64,000 bases of DNA. Source: Azolla caroliniana. Taxonomy: Eukaryota; Polypodiophyta. The notes below the pieces were generated by a model. It did not search any database and was not told where the DNA came from. It worked only from the letters and a program-made list of their open reading frames with translations. This document shows, piece after piece, positions 46,822-58,708 of the stretch; position 1 is the stretch's first letter, and each line of letters starts with the position of its first letter. The position numbers and the translations under genes are program-made. The DNA is taken from the NCBI GenBank assembly GCA_043228905.1, contig JBHGNT010000009.1, positions 12,400,001 to 12,464,000 of the forward strand. The letters run 5' to 3'.

Positions 46822-47893
46822 TGTCGTAAAGTTTTTCGCCAACGGTATGAAAATTGAATGGAATGTATAAAATTGAGTGTTGTTCTTCACACACAACATA
46901 AAACAATAATAGTGAAGATACTATTTTATACTAGTTTAATATCTTGGTACAAAAAGATGGATGTCTTCAAGACCTTTCAAATACACTTTACCACATAAGA
47001 AACAGACAACTAAGTGGCAAGTTATGTGGGTATAAAGTTTGCGAAGAAGAAGAGAAAAAACAAAACTATGAGATATCCCACATAGACAGGACAAATAAGG
47101 ATCCCAGAGTATATAAGGAGGGCCAAAATCTATTACTTTGTGTTTATGAGTGGATCATAGAATGTTCAAGATGACTTGAGCTAAACTAATCGGATGAATG
47201 GGTGTGGCCTAACTACTTGTAAAGGTTTTGGCCAACCGGAACTGGACAACGATCGGGACCGGATGGCGACGAACATGATCGGATTGAACCGGTCGGGACA
47301 AACAGATCGGTTGGTTGATTGCGGTGCATGGTGGTTTGAAGATTTTCGGTGTAAATACAAGACCAAAAGCCTAGTAGTATTTTGTGTTTTAAAAGGGATG
47401 TGAGCAAGGCTTGAACCTTGCACCTGCAAGATAGGATGCAATATGCTTAACAGTAAGCCAAGTCATTTCCGTAGAAGCTATATTTTTATCATTATAATTT
47501 TACATGTAAATTCTCATACATGAGAGCTTAGCTGATGACATGGCAAGCATGCATTGCATGCATTTCATGCATTACGTGCATGTCTTGCACCCTCACATGT
47601 ATCATATGTATGGGGGCATCTATAAAAGAGTGGAGGATTCAAGCAAATGAAACTAATGAAAAATTTGGGAAAAATAAGAAACTTGTAATCCTATTTTTGA
47701 TGTATCTTCTCTCTTAAATCTAAAATTTAAAAGTTCAATCTTTATCTCAATATCTCTCTTTCGTCATATCAATCTCTCTCAATCTATCTTAAATACTTTC
47801 TCACTAAAGTTAGTGCAAACTTCGAATCCTTCCGGTCTAGGACCCCAGTGGCTCTGCCTCACAATCCGCACGTAGTGATGGATCTTTACGACA
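46822..47893 (+). repeat. Gypsy-1b 5' LTR (1072 bp)
   Basis: TGTCGTAAAG to CTTTACGACA, a perfect 10-bp terminal inverted repeat. TATA-like AGTATATAAGG near 47110. Confidence 0.9.
47405..47462 (-). other. tRNA-like module, antisense to LTR
   Basis: On the minus strand box A TGGCTTACTGT (from 47460) and box B GGTTCAAGCC (from 47417), 43 bases start to start. Box B fits the Pol III consensus exactly. Confidence 0.65.
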
Positions 47894-47901
47894 TAATTAA
47901 G

Positions 47902-47920
47902 TGGTGAACCCCACGTGAAA
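47902..47920 (+). other. Gypsy-1b primer binding site
   Basis: TGGTGAACCCCACGTGAAA. The same site, with one base different, follows the LTRs of Gypsy-5 and Gypsy-6. I cannot name the tRNA. Confidence 0.75.
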
Positions 47921-47965
47921 GAGGCGGTAGGAAGGATCAAGTCGAGGATCGACCGATACTTGGAG

Positions 47966-48217
47966 ATGACATCCTCAAGCAATCAAGCGGGAGAGTTTGA
48001 AAGGATGATGCTAATTGTTGAACAAATGATGAGATCTCAAGACAATGATACGAGCGTGGAGAAGGCGTCGACCGCGTCGTAAAGCTCGAGGGTCAATTTG
48101 ATGGAAGGAACATTACGAAGCTCCTTGATGCATACAAAAGGGAGATGAATCGAAGGGACGACGCGGCAAATCACAAGTTTTAAGAGAGTGGTCGCCAACA
48201 ACATCCAAAAACTCGTT
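47966..48217 (+). pseudogene. gag: Gypsy-1b gag start
   Basis: ATG at 47966 opens about 40 codons to a TAA, then a shifted frame continues gag-like sequence (EGQFDGRNITKLLDAYK), the block equivalent to FNGKDVSRYLRDYK in Gypsy-5. Truncated by the next LTR. Confidence 0.7.
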
Positions 48218-48942
48218 GTCGTAGTGTAGTCCGCACACTATGTGAAAAATATAAAAATAATATATCCGATTTAAGTACATATATATAAATAAAAGAAAAT
48301 ATTAAAATATTTATTACATGCATAGGCCAGGATTCAAACCCTACACCTCCATGTAAATAAACTAGAACTTTACCATTGTATTAACTTATCATAAGTGTTG
48401 TAAATATAGATTTAATAGGTATAAGACTTTTATTTATGCCTACCTTTATTAAAAAGTAAATCATGCATTTTTAGAGTGTGTGAATACTTTATTTACAAGA
48501 AAAATATAAACCAATAAAAAAATACTCGTGCACATCTAGCATGCGTGAGCACTATATTCAGGAAATAAAAGCATAGTGGAAAAAGCAACTCATGCACATT
48601 TAGTGTGCATGAACAGTTTAGAAAAAGCAGGAAGCTATGCTTAGTCTCTCCCATCCTTATATAAGGAGGAGAGAAAGATGTATATGGTTGTTGATTATTT
48701 TGGAAGGGAGGACCAATATAATATATTTGTGGGATTCACGAATTTGTCATCTAAATTGTCTCTTACTAACTAAATATTGATTAAATATACTAAACTCATG
48801 GGATTCACGAGTTTCATAACTTACCTCTCTTTCTATTTATTCATTACTAGCCTTATCTCATATTCTTCTTTCTCCTAGTCCAAAAACCTCATTGGTTCCC
48901 ACCCGATTCATGCAACGATCCGGAGCCGAAAGACACGATACA
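48218..48942 (+). repeat. Gypsy-5 5' LTR (725 bp)
   Basis: TGTCGTAGTG to CACGATACA, then the primer site three bases on. Only the end TGTCG is shared with Gypsy-1. Single copy in view, so limits rest on the primer site. Confidence 0.72.
48330..48385 (-). other. tRNA-like module, antisense to LTR
   Basis: Minus strand box-A-like TGGTAAAGTT (from 48375) and box-B-like GGTTTGAATCC (from 48340). Spacing 35 bases. Weaker than the other three. Confidence 0.45.
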
Positions 48943-48944
48943 AG

Positions 48945-48963
48945 TGGTGAACCCGACGTGAAA
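48945..48963 (+). other. Gypsy-5 primer binding site
   Basis: TGGTGAACCCGACGTGAAA, identical to Gypsy-6 and one base from Gypsy-1b. Confidence 0.78.
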
Positions 48964-48978
48964 CCAGGTGGCAAGGAG

Positions 48979-50339
48979 ATGGAAATTCAACCAGAGGCTA
49001 ACAACATGATGGCAATGATTGAGCGGATGCTACAAGAACAACACGTGATGTCGAAGATTGCGGCAACAGTAGAGCGGCTCATGCAACGGAACGATGTTAC
49101 CCGGCCGGCAAGAGGGCTAAAAGATGTCCAGACCAGAGTGTGAAAAGGGGAATTGTTATTTGGGAATCTGTTGTAATTACTAGTCTTAATATATTAATAT
49201 ATGAGAAGATGTGGACGGACAGACCGGAATCGATATGCCGATCCGGATCCGGACCGATCCCGAATAGGTGCCGGTTGGCACCATTTTGTACTCGCACAGG
49301 TGACCTATATAAAGGCCCGGTTACAATGTAGTCATTAACGGAGAGTAATATAAACCTTTTGTTTAATCATTGAGTATTGTTCACCGTTCTATGCTTATTG
49401 TATCTCTTACGCGTGTTAATGACGTATTGCGAAGTAACCTATTAAGGTCCAATTAAGCGTTGTGTCGTAAGTTATCTTGCCGTAACACCCTTTGGTGAAG
49501 TGTCTTAAGTGGACACCCTGTGTTAGGCTGTTGTCTGGCCCTAAGGATTAACAAATGGCCAATTCAATGGGAAAGATGTGTCACGGTATTTGCGAGATTA
49601 CAAGGCGGAAATGCTACGGTGCGGAATTTCGGAAGGATTACAAGTGACATCCTTCAGCCGGGTGGCGATCGACGGACTTCAAGGGAGTATCCACGGGATG
49701 CGACAACAAAATCGGACATGGGAAGCATTTGAAGAGGCCCTAAAGACCACGTTCGCCATCGAGGACTCCTCCAAGGCAACGAGGAGAGGATTCGAAGATT
49801 GGGTGGAAACACCGGACAGGGGGATGAAGGTCCTCGATGTGTTTTCAGCATTCGAAAGTCGATTCGGGAGGTTGTCCATGAGAGATCAAGATATCCTTGC
49901 ACCGGAAAAAGTGATCATGTTCCTACGAGCCATGGACGTCCGGGACCGGAAAGACCTTGGAGTGCTTCTGGAGGACACGACCACCGAGAGTGGCCTCACC
50001 GATACATGGGATAACATGCGAGATATCGTCGCACGATACACAAAGAGGGGGCAATGGCTTGCTAACGAAGAAAAGAGGGTTTCGGAACCGATTCCGAAAC
50101 CGAGATCCGGATTGGAAGACCATCAACCGCGGGCTTGGGAGACTACGACCGAGAAGGGAATCGACACAACCACGGTGGAGCAGTTGCTGAAGGAGATGGA
50201 GAATCTGAAAATCGTGATGGTGAAGAAGTTGGATGATTGTCCCACAAGTTCCAAGTATATGGACCATCGGTGTATATGGTGTGATAGCACCGAACATGAT
50301 CGGAGGGATTGCGACGAGCACAAGGACGTGTTACGATGA
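48979..50339 (+). pseudogene. gag: Gypsy-5 gag, split by LTR-S
   Basis: ATG at 48979, short acidic start to TGA 49141, then LTR-S, then the gag core from about 49560 (FNGKDV then SRYLRDYKAEM). Clear homology to the Gypsy-6 gag (FNGDKVPSYLEAYNAEM, WEAFEEAL). Perfect zinc knuckle CIWCDSTEHDRRDC near 50270-50315. TGA at 50337. Gypsy-6 gag lacks this knuckle. Confidence 0.83.
49154..49553 (+). repeat. LTR-S: LTR-like insertion in gag (400 bp)
   Basis: TGTTATTTGGG to GGATTAACA with perfect TGTTA/TAACA ends, TATATAAA at 49306 and a hairpin GGTGCC/GGCACC (49267-49282) just upstream. Interrupts gag. No clean target duplication (GGAAT left, AATGG right), so solo-LTR status is probable, not proven. 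Confidence 0.65.
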
Positions 50340-52527
50340 GATCTTATCTACTATGAGGGAAATCGGATTCATTCGATGGACTCTCGGAAGCCACTCTGAC
50401 CGAACTTCCGGAAAGGCGACATGCAGAAGGTCCTAGAGGAGGAAATAGCGGCGAAAGGTAATTATTCGACAACTGCGGGAATAAGTGTGGGTGAGTCATC
50501 AGGAGCAAAGGCATCTTTTTGGCCGAATGTGCTAGAAAACCCCGAGAAAACCGACACCAATGAGATTCGAAGCACCGCGGAAGGCATCCGTGAAGCTATG
50601 GGATGGGAGTGCCCCGTCGATAAGAATAGCGTGTACGCCTTATGTCAATTGCATGAAGTGTATATACACAAGAAACGACGGCGCACGGATGATGCGGCCG
50701 GACCATCAAAGACACCAGAAAGCTGGAACACCGGAGGGAAGGGAAAAGAAAAGACGATTCCGGCATTCAAGCTCGCCTCGGACATCGAACAATAAACGAA
50801 CTTGAAAAAAGTGTTCGAGGAGAGAATCCTCGATAGCTGGGTAGACTTTTCGCTTCGGGAATTACTCAGAATAGCGAAGAGGGAGTTCCACGATCTTCTT
50901 GTGGATCTCGTGAAGAGAAAAAGACAAATTACGGAGGAAAATGCTCGAAGAGTAAATGCGAACATGGTTTTAATGAATGATGCCGAATTGCAGGACGAAA
51001 TTCCAAACTCCCACTACACAAGGCCACATTGGGCACGTGCAACTACGGAGACTCCGGTCCAAATCGGCAACATCAAAGAGCCCGTGCTAGCATTGATTGA
51101 TCATGGATCAGAGATCAACGTGATATCCAAGGAGTTCTACCGGAAGGGGAAGTGGCCTATTAACACTAATCATGGATGGAAGATCCGGGCAGCCACTAAA
51201 GCAACAGAAGACCTATTTGCGGCTTGTCCGGATGTGACGGTGAAGATCAGAGATGTGGAGATAGACCAAAATTTCTTCATGCAAGATAAGGTCTCACACT
51301 TCGTGATCCTCGGGAAACCCTTTATCATGGCATCAAGGATGGAGAGGAAGGTGCTCAATAGCGATGCGGCTTTCGCATGAATTCAGAGTCAAAGCGGAGG
51401 GAAATCCGTCCAATTCCTAACTGTGCCCTCGAATCATGAAAGGAACAAGAGGGAGCTCTTGTCCCAAACAAAGATGGATTTTTAGAGCAGATTGTTGTGG
51501 AGTGGGGAAGTGATAGTCCAAGAAGCCCTTATACCCCAAACAGTAAGAAAACTCTCGGAGCAAAACAAGTACAAATCGGTCCGGATGGGGCATCTACGTA
51601 CATGGCCGTAATCGGAGGAATGAACAAAAAATACCAAAAAGTAGAGGATAAGTTACAGTCGGCATCAATAATAAAAGAAAACGAAGAAATCATGGGAGTA
51701 GTCGAAAAAGTGTTCTATGGGAGCATGCTACAATGGCTTGAAGAGCTTGCGAAAGAAAATAGCCAAGGAGACCGGGTAGTTCCAGTGGAATTGGTCGAGA
51801 TGTACGAGATCATTGCGAAAATGGGGCTGGATGCGCTCCACAAAGAAGAAGCAATGGTAAGTACGAAATACAAGACCGTGGAGAAGAAAATGAAATCGTC
51901 CATGGGACCACTACCCGCCGATAGCGAAGAAAAGAGGAAAGAAGTCTCGAGAGATCCAACACTTCGAAAGTCTGTGGATAGCAGACATGCCTTCACGGAT
52001 GAGACCCGGGAAAAACTTCAGATTGGTGGAGGTGGTTTCCTCTTACAAAAAGAAGAAGAACGGTTTCGTGAGATGTTGGAAGAACATGGAAAATCATTTG
52101 CATTCACATCAAAGGAGATAGGGTGCGTTGATCCGAAGATAGTGGAGCCGATGGTGATCTTCACTATTGATCATGTGACGTGGAACTTGAAGCCGATTCT
52201 GGTGCCACGGGCGCATATTCCGAAAGTCATCAACTTGCTCAAGGAGAAGGTGGCGATGGGGATTCTAGAGCCATCAAACGCTCCGTACTCAAATCGATGG
52301 TTTACGGTTTCGAAGAAGAATGGGTCACTCCGGTTTATTCAAGACTTACAACCGGTGAACAAGGTCACGATCCAGAACTCCGGAGTTGGTCCGATAGTGG
52401 ATGAATTTGCGGAAGCATTTTCCAGGCGCGCGATATACTCTATCAGAGACCTATACTCTGGGTATGACCAATTACAACTAGCCGTGGAGAGCCGAGACAT
52501 CACTACCATGCGAACTGATAGGATACT
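50340..52527 (+). pseudogene. pol: Gypsy-5 protease and RT
   Basis: Same frame as gag to 51380 with stops TGA 50337, TGA near 50391, TAA 50793 and TGA 51378. Protease with LIDHGSEINVIS (about 51090-51130). After a frame change near 51490 the RT runs to 52527, with NRWFTVSKKNGSLRFIQDLQ and DLYSGYDQLQLAVESRD. The DLYSGYDQ variant of the RT block is unlike both Gypsy-2 and Gypsy-3. Catalytic FxDD region, RNase H and integrase are missing. Confidence 0.85.
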
Positions 52528-53121
52528 TGTCTCCAACTATGCTCGGCCACAACCGAGACGTCGGATCAATCATAGAAAAATAGGGATGTGGAGAGATGTA
52601 TCTACGCACGAAATAGTAAAGAAGAGAGTGCACAAGATGTTAATGTGGAAAACCACGGCAGCCCTCAGACTGCAAAACATGACTATATCAAGATTACAAC
52701 AATGGGGCACAGAGGCAACGACCTCTTGCTCCCTCACTTCGCCACTAGGCGGTTACAACAGAGGCAACAACCTCTGTATATCACACTCTCTAGCTCTCTT
52801 ACGCACTGTACAGAAGTTACACCCGCAAATAACTCTATCATGATCGCTATTAAGTTTGCCCTAGGTCATATTTATACTAATATGACTTTCAGGCTATTTA
52901 CAAATATAGCTCCAGTGGGCTCTCTAGAACATATTTACATATATGTCCCTTCCATCCGATGAGAGGTTCTCACCGGGCCTGCAACATCCGGTTCTCACTG
53001 GGTCTTCCTTGCCGGGTACTCGTCCTCCGGTTCTCACCGGGTCTTCCATTGCCGGGTACTCCACATCCGGATTCCACACTGTTCTTCTCACTTCCAATCC
53101 GGAGGAACCTGTTTCCTAACA
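52528..53121 (-). repeat. Copia-9 3' LTR (594 bp)
   Basis: Plus strand about TGTCTCCAACTATGC to TTTCCTAACA, polypurine complement AACTCCCCCTTC following. Left limit set by comparison with Copia-3 and could be up to 12 bp further left. Inverted repeat AGTCATAT/ATATGACC around TATAAAT. Confidence 0.8.
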
Positions 53122-53165
53122 AACTCCCCCTTCACTCCGGCATGGGAAGTCTTACTAGTCCGATC

Positions 53166-53476
53166 TGTTGGAGACAAAGGCCGTCAATGCGGAAGATCTG
53201 ATAGCATTCGATTGAGGTTGAATACCTGCGTATGACAGAATCGAAGATCTTGTGCGACAGAGACAAAGAGAGAGAGAGAGAGAGAGAGAAGGCACAAAGA
53301 GTCTTTCTATTCAATAGAAACAATAATACAACCAACCTTACAAAAAGGTTACAAGGTCACTATATATAGTGACCGACTTAGGGCAACTACCATTTATGCT
53401 AATTACACAAATGGCCCAAACTTGATCTATAGAAAGGGATAGTGTGAATACGTCCATTATACACTTGTATTCGACA
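53166..53476 (-). repeat. Copia-10 3' LTR (311 bp)
   Basis: TGTTGGAGAC to TATTCGACA; (GA)11 run; polypurine complement CTCCCCC follows at 53477. Confidence 0.97.
53355..53374. promoter_or_regulatory. 20-bp palindrome holding the TATA box
   Basis: GGTCACTATATATAGTGACC is a perfect palindrome; the same sequence is at 58587-58606. The TATA box is at its centre, so it could in principle be read from either strand. Confidence 0.75.
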
Positions 53477-53669
53477 CTCCCCCGTAATGGGCGTATACAT
53501 GGGTTATCTAAGATTACAGGTATAAACCTAGGTTCTCGGACATATCAGTTTTGTTCGAGTCGGCAGGGTCCGAAGGCAAAAGACCGGACTGGTCGGGTCG
53601 GAAGAGTTGAAGCCGATCATTAGGGAACTGATGTCGGTTGTCTGAAACCATCCTGCGCTGTGTCCGGCT

Positions 53670-56600
53670 CTAACCGGACTGGTTTGTCGTTACGCCCATC
53701 TGATGCCGAAGGGACCGAAAGCGGTCTGCCGAAAGACACTTGGTCATTCCATCTGCGACATTGTCGGTTGTGGATATTTTCTCTAGACCGATTTTCCCTG
53801 AAATGACGCAGTCCCGAACGAAGTGATATCGAACGTCGATATGTTTGGAGGCGTTGTGGTGAACCGGATTTCTCGACAAGGCAACAGCACCTTGACTGTC
53901 GCTATAGACAACTGGAGCCGAGTCATGGTCGACTTGCCGAAACGTGTGCGCCAGCCGGCCGAGCCACAAAGCTTCTTTTGCAGCGTCGGACGCAGCTACA
54001 TATTCTGCTTCGGTCGTTGAGGTCGCTGTGCACTCCTGAAGTTTCGACTTCCACGAAATTGCTCCATTGCCGAATTTGAAGCAGTATCCGGTTGTTGATT
54101 TCCGACTGTCTATACAGCCGGCGAAGTCCGAGTCGGTGTAACCGACTACGCCTGAGGTTGAGTTCGGACCGAAAAGAATGCCGTGATCTTTTGTGCCAGC
54201 GAGATATTTGAACACATGCTTGACTGCGTTCCAATGCGATCGGCCAGGATTGTGCATAAATCTGCTAACGACTCCTACGGCATGAGAAATATCAGGCCGT
54301 GTCGCGACCATCAGGTACATAAGGGAGCCGACTGCCGGTGCATACGGTACCGACTTCATATCTTCCCCCTCCGGACCGGATGTCGGGCAGTCTCGCTGAG
54401 AGAGCCGAAGATTCATGGGGAGCGGGGTTGAAGCAGATTTGGCTGATTGCATGTTGAAGCGTTCCAAGACACGTCCGATATAGTCGGTCTGAGACAAAAA
54501 AAGATGTCGTTTATCGCGATGCCGACTAATCTTCATGCCAAGTATGTGTCGTGCCGGACCGAGGTCCTTCATGGCAAACTTCAACCGCAGTTGCCGAATG
54601 AGATCGACAAGTTCGCCCGCGTGGCGTCCAGAAATTAGCATGTCGTCCACGTAAATGATGAGGAAGATGGGTGATCCATCTTGAGCTGTGTTGGTAAAAA
54701 GACAATGGTCCTCATCGCTTTTTGAGAAGCCGATCGATTGGATGAAGTCGTCGAACTTCTTGTACCATTGTCGCGGTGCCTGTTTGAGGCCGTATAGACT
54801 CTTCCTGAGTCGGCAGACTAGATGTTCTTGGCCAGTTGCCACGAAGCCTTTTGGCTGTTCCATATAAATTTCCTCTTCAAGATCACCATGGAGGAAGGCT
54901 GTTTTGACATCTAGCTGAATCAGCTCCAAGTTGTCGGCTGCCACTACGCCGAGCAGAAAACGAAGGGTTGTCATTTTCACCACTGGTGAAAAAATCTCGT
55001 CGAAGTCGACGCCATATTCTTGTTGGAAGCCCTTCGCAACTAATCTGGCCTTGTACTTTGGGGTGGTCGAATCAGACGTCTCTTTTAGTCGATAAACCCA
55101 CTTGCAAGGAAGAGCACATCGATTCTTAGGTAGTTCGACCAGATCCCAAGTCTTGTTTGCCCGAATGGAGTGCATTTCCGACTCCATCGCCAGATGCCAG
55201 GTGGCTGAATCGACAGATGTCGATGCTTCTTCGTAAGACGTCGGTTCGCCGGCGTCGGTGAAGAAAATTCCAGGAGAATACCTCTCCGGAGGTTGCGACA
55301 GTCTCTCGGATCGTCGAGGTATGATTGGACTGGTCGCATCGGGTATCGAGGTCGGATGGTCCGAAAGCGAATTATTCTGCTGTGCCGAGTCAGAGTTGTT
55401 CGAGTCGGTGGTGTAAGGTTCAGCTACCCGTGAAGCTGACCGTGTGTTAAGAGCGGGGCCTTCTTGAAGGGTCGGCACATCGGAAAATGTTACCCTTCGG
55501 ACTTCGATCGGTTTTTCGACTGATGGATTCATAGCCGACTCGTTGAACACAACGTCCGAACTTCGAACGATTTGTCTGCGTTCGGGGTCCCAGAGTCGGT
55601 ATCCCATTTCGCCGTCTGATCCATATCCAAGGAAAATGCATTTCCTGGACCGAGGTGCAAGTTTTCGGCGATCATCTTTCGGAATAAGGGCGTATGCCTC
55701 GCATCCGAAGATCCTCAGCTTGTCGTAATTCGGCTTACTGCCGATCCATAGTTCCTGAGGAATTTGAAGTCCTAGAGGTCTGCTTGGCGACATATTGATT
55801 ATGTGTACTGCCGTGAGTAGAGCCTCTGCCCAGAAGCCATCCGACAGTCCGGAGTGTTGGAGCATGGAAACTATCCGTTCTTGGATTGTCCGATTCATGC
55901 GTTCTGCAATCCCGTTTTGCTCCGGACTGTGTGGTGTCGTAAATTCACGTCGGATGCCGCGTTGTCGGCAGAATTTGACGAATTCTTCTTATTTGAACTC
56001 TCCCCCATTGTCGGTCCGAAAGCATTTCAGTTTTCGGTCAGTTTGATTTTCTACCATAGCGAGCCAATCGGAGAAGATCGAGAAGACACGATCTTTGGTG
56101 CGAATTGGATAAGCCCACACCTTTCGAGTTGAATCGTCAATAAAACTGACGAAGTAAGAGGCACCGCCAAGAGACTGATGCGGCATTGGGCCACAGACGT
56201 CCGAGTGGACTAAATCGAGAGGTCTCATTTCTCTTGGTGCTGATGTCGGGTGTGATGCGGCTACTTGTTTGCCATACTGGCAATGTTCGCAGAATTGATG
56301 GTCCGAGAAGGAGAGTTTAGGGATGTATCCGGCTCTGGATAGGTGCGTAATGCCGGCCTTGCTGAGGTGTCCTAATCTTCTGTGCCATAGTGATGACACG
56401 GGAATATCCACCAAAAACAGGTTACCCTCTCTGAGCGTAACATGTAACGGATACAGTGAGTGTATCTTGGGTCCTCTAGCAAGCAGGCGGTTCCCCCTGT
56501 GGAGTGTCCACCCTCCCGAAGAAAAACCGGAACGAATGCCGTCTTCATCTAGTTGTCCGACTGAGATCAATGGCCTTGAGAGCTCGGGTACATGTCGGAC

Positions 56601-57704
56601 ATTGTGAAGTACAAGTGTAGAGCCACCTGCAAGGTTGAGCTCTACTGTGCCGATTCCAATGATGTCACAGTGTTGCGAGTTGCCGACTCGAACTGAGTCG
56701 GAGTGACGGATCGTATATTGCCGAAATTGGGATCGATGAGGAGTCACGTGAAATGACGCGCCCGAATCTAAGAGCCATGTGCTCGATTCTTCAGTTGTGA
56801 GCAAAACTTCTAATCCGACTGGATTTTCGATTGATAGTATATTCGGGTCGTTTGGTAGCACATCAGCTGAGAAGCTGACGTAATTGATCTCCTCATGCCG
56901 GCCACTCTTCTTGTCTGATTTCTGAGACTTGTCATTCTTGTTCTTGAGTGCGCGGCAGTCGGCTTTGATGTGTCCGGGTTTCTTGCAATAGTTGCAGATT
57001 CGATTATCCCGTGACTGGCTCCGTCTTCGCTGATTGTTCGGCTGCCGTGAGGAATCTCTTCCTCGTATGTTCGATCGGTCTGTCGAACCTTGTACTACAT
57101 AAGCGTCGTCTGTTGAGTCTTTGGCGAAAGACTTTCTCCGAGCTGCTTCGGTCAGGATTGCGCTCGTGACTTCGGAGTATTTAACAGCCGTGGTTGACGC
57201 GTTGCACACGGTTGTGACGAAAGTTTCCCATGATGAGGGAAGGCTGCTCATGAGTATCATTGCTCTGAGTTCATCCTCGATTGCCGTCCCCTGAGATGAG
57301 ATTTGGGAGGTTATGCTTTCGTACTCATTGAGATGTGCTTGAACCGAATCTGATTCTTTCATCCGCAAGTTGTAGAGGCGCCGGATCAGAAACATCTTTG
57401 TTGCAGCGACCTTCTTTTCGTAAGTGTCCGACAGTGTTTTCCACAGTTCGAATGCTGTCGTACACGATTGCACCGTAAAGTATACCGATTCCGATAGGTG
57501 CATCCGAATCGTGGCGCGGACGATTCTGTCCAGCTTCTGCCACTCAATTGGTTTGTATCCTTCTGGAGGTTCTTCATTTTCGATGGGATCGATTTGCCCC
57601 TTGACTATGAGATAGTCCTGCATTTGCTCCTTCCAGAAGTTGAAGTTCGATCCATCGAACTTTCGTAGACTCATTTCTGACGAGCCGGATGTTGATGCCA
57701 TCAA
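53670..57704 (-). pseudogene. gag-pol: Copia-10 gag-pol, one nonsense codon
   Basis: A single minus-strand frame of 1345 codons from ATG 57704 to 53670. Gag; zinc knuckle CNYCKKPGHIKADC (about 56985-57030); protease LLDSGASFHVT; pre-integrase H-H-C-C; integrase core (LVHSDVCGP, DNGGEF, then E in EQNGIAERMNRTI); RT with IIYVDDMLISG; RNase H STTEAEYVAA and SKHIDVRYHF. The only defect is TAA at 55989-55991, right after DNGGEF. It is one C-to-T step from CAA. Everything else looks functional. Confidence 0.95.
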
Positions 57705-58384
57705 ATTTGGTTTCGGTTGACGAAGCTCGGTTCGGAGTTGACTACGAACCTTGTTGGAGTGCAGCCGGTTGGCTCACCCGATATCGTTCTAGTCGGATTT
57801 GAACCCGAGTCGGTTCGGCTTCGGATATATGTATTGTTGAACTTGCTCGAATTGACTACGGTAACTTGAGGGACAGAACCGACTGGTCTTCCCGAATGTT
57901 GCCGAGTCGGAGTGAGCCCGGTTCGCTTCCGAATATATATGCCAAATACCGATTATTGAAACCGATTGTCTGGACCGATTCTGCTTCGGGTGACTGCAGC
58001 GACGAGAGAGACAGATCCAACTGATCCTCCCGAATGTCAATCAGCCGGATGAAGCACGAATTTGGGTAGTTGTCTTGAGACCGATCTGCACCGAGTGGTT
58101 ACAATGAGCTGCGAGCAGCGTTTGATGACCTCTTCGGATGCCGTTTAACCGAGTGGAGCACGATCGTGTCAATGTTGCACAAGGGGATTTCACCTCGAGC
58201 GGTTACGATCACAAGGAACAGAGTACAACCGGCTGGCTTACTCCAAGCGAAGATGATCTAACGCGATGAGATGCAAGCCTCGTTTTTCTTCTTCTTCTCT
58301 CTTCTTCGAATGACGCAAGAAACCGAATGTTGTGCAGGCTGAGACGACGGCCGACAGCGGGTTGAAGGAATCGAGTACTGTGCA
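57705..58384 (-). other. Copia-10 leader
   Basis: 680 bp between primer site and gag, noncoding, with loose ~115-bp repetition of a GGTTCGCTTCCGAATATAT-like block. Probably packaging and translation signals. Confidence 0.6.
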
Positions 58385-58397
58385 GGCTCTGATACCA
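58385..58397 (-). other. Copia-10 primer binding site
   Basis: Plus strand GGCTCTGATACCA, complement of the initiator-tRNA site, two bases from the LTR. Confidence 0.95.
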
Positions 58398-58399
58398 GA

Positions 58400-58708
58400 T
58401 GTTGGAGACAAAGGCCGTCAATGCGGAAGATCTGATAGCATTCGATTGAGGTTGAATACCTGCGTATGACAGAATCGAAGATCTTGTGCGACAGAGACAA
58501 AGAGAGAGAGAGAGAGAGAGAAGGCACAAAGAGTCTTTCTATTCAATAGAAACAATAATACAACCAACCTTACAAAAAGGTTACAAGGTCACTATATATA
58601 GTGACCGACTTAGGGCAACTACCATTTATGCTAATTACACAAATGGCCCAAACTTGATCTATAGAAAGGGATAGTGTGAATACGTCCATTATACACTTGT
58701 ATTCGACA
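58400..58708 (-). repeat. Copia-10 5' LTR (309 bp)
   Basis: Identical to the left LTR apart from (GA)10 in place of (GA)11. Confidence 0.97.

Larger units (their letters stand above)
46822..48217 (+). mobile_element. Gypsy-1b: 5' end (LTR, primer site, gag start)
   Basis: Plus-strand Gypsy 5' LTR in Copia-3b gag, followed by primer site and a short gag piece; cut at 48217 by the Gypsy-5 LTR. Complements Gypsy-1 at 11540-14000. Confidence 0.82.
48218..52527 (+). mobile_element. Gypsy-5: 5' LTR to RT, autonomous-type element
   Basis: Plus strand LTR, primer site, gag (split by LTR-S), protease and RT. Cut in RT at about 52527 by the Copia-9 LTR. Inserted in Gypsy-1b. Confidence 0.85.
53166..58708 (-). 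mobile_element. Copia-10: very young complete Copia element
   Basis: Perfect 5-bp target duplication CGATC (53161-53165 and 58709-58713). LTRs of 311 and 309 bp are identical except for one GA unit. Internal region carries a full-length gag-pol frame with a single stop. Inserted in the RNase H end of Copia-9. Confidence 0.98.

Noticed and set aside
49149-49558. Target duplication around LTR-S
   Set aside because: GGAAT and AATGG do not match; the shared AATT would need non-TG/CA ends.
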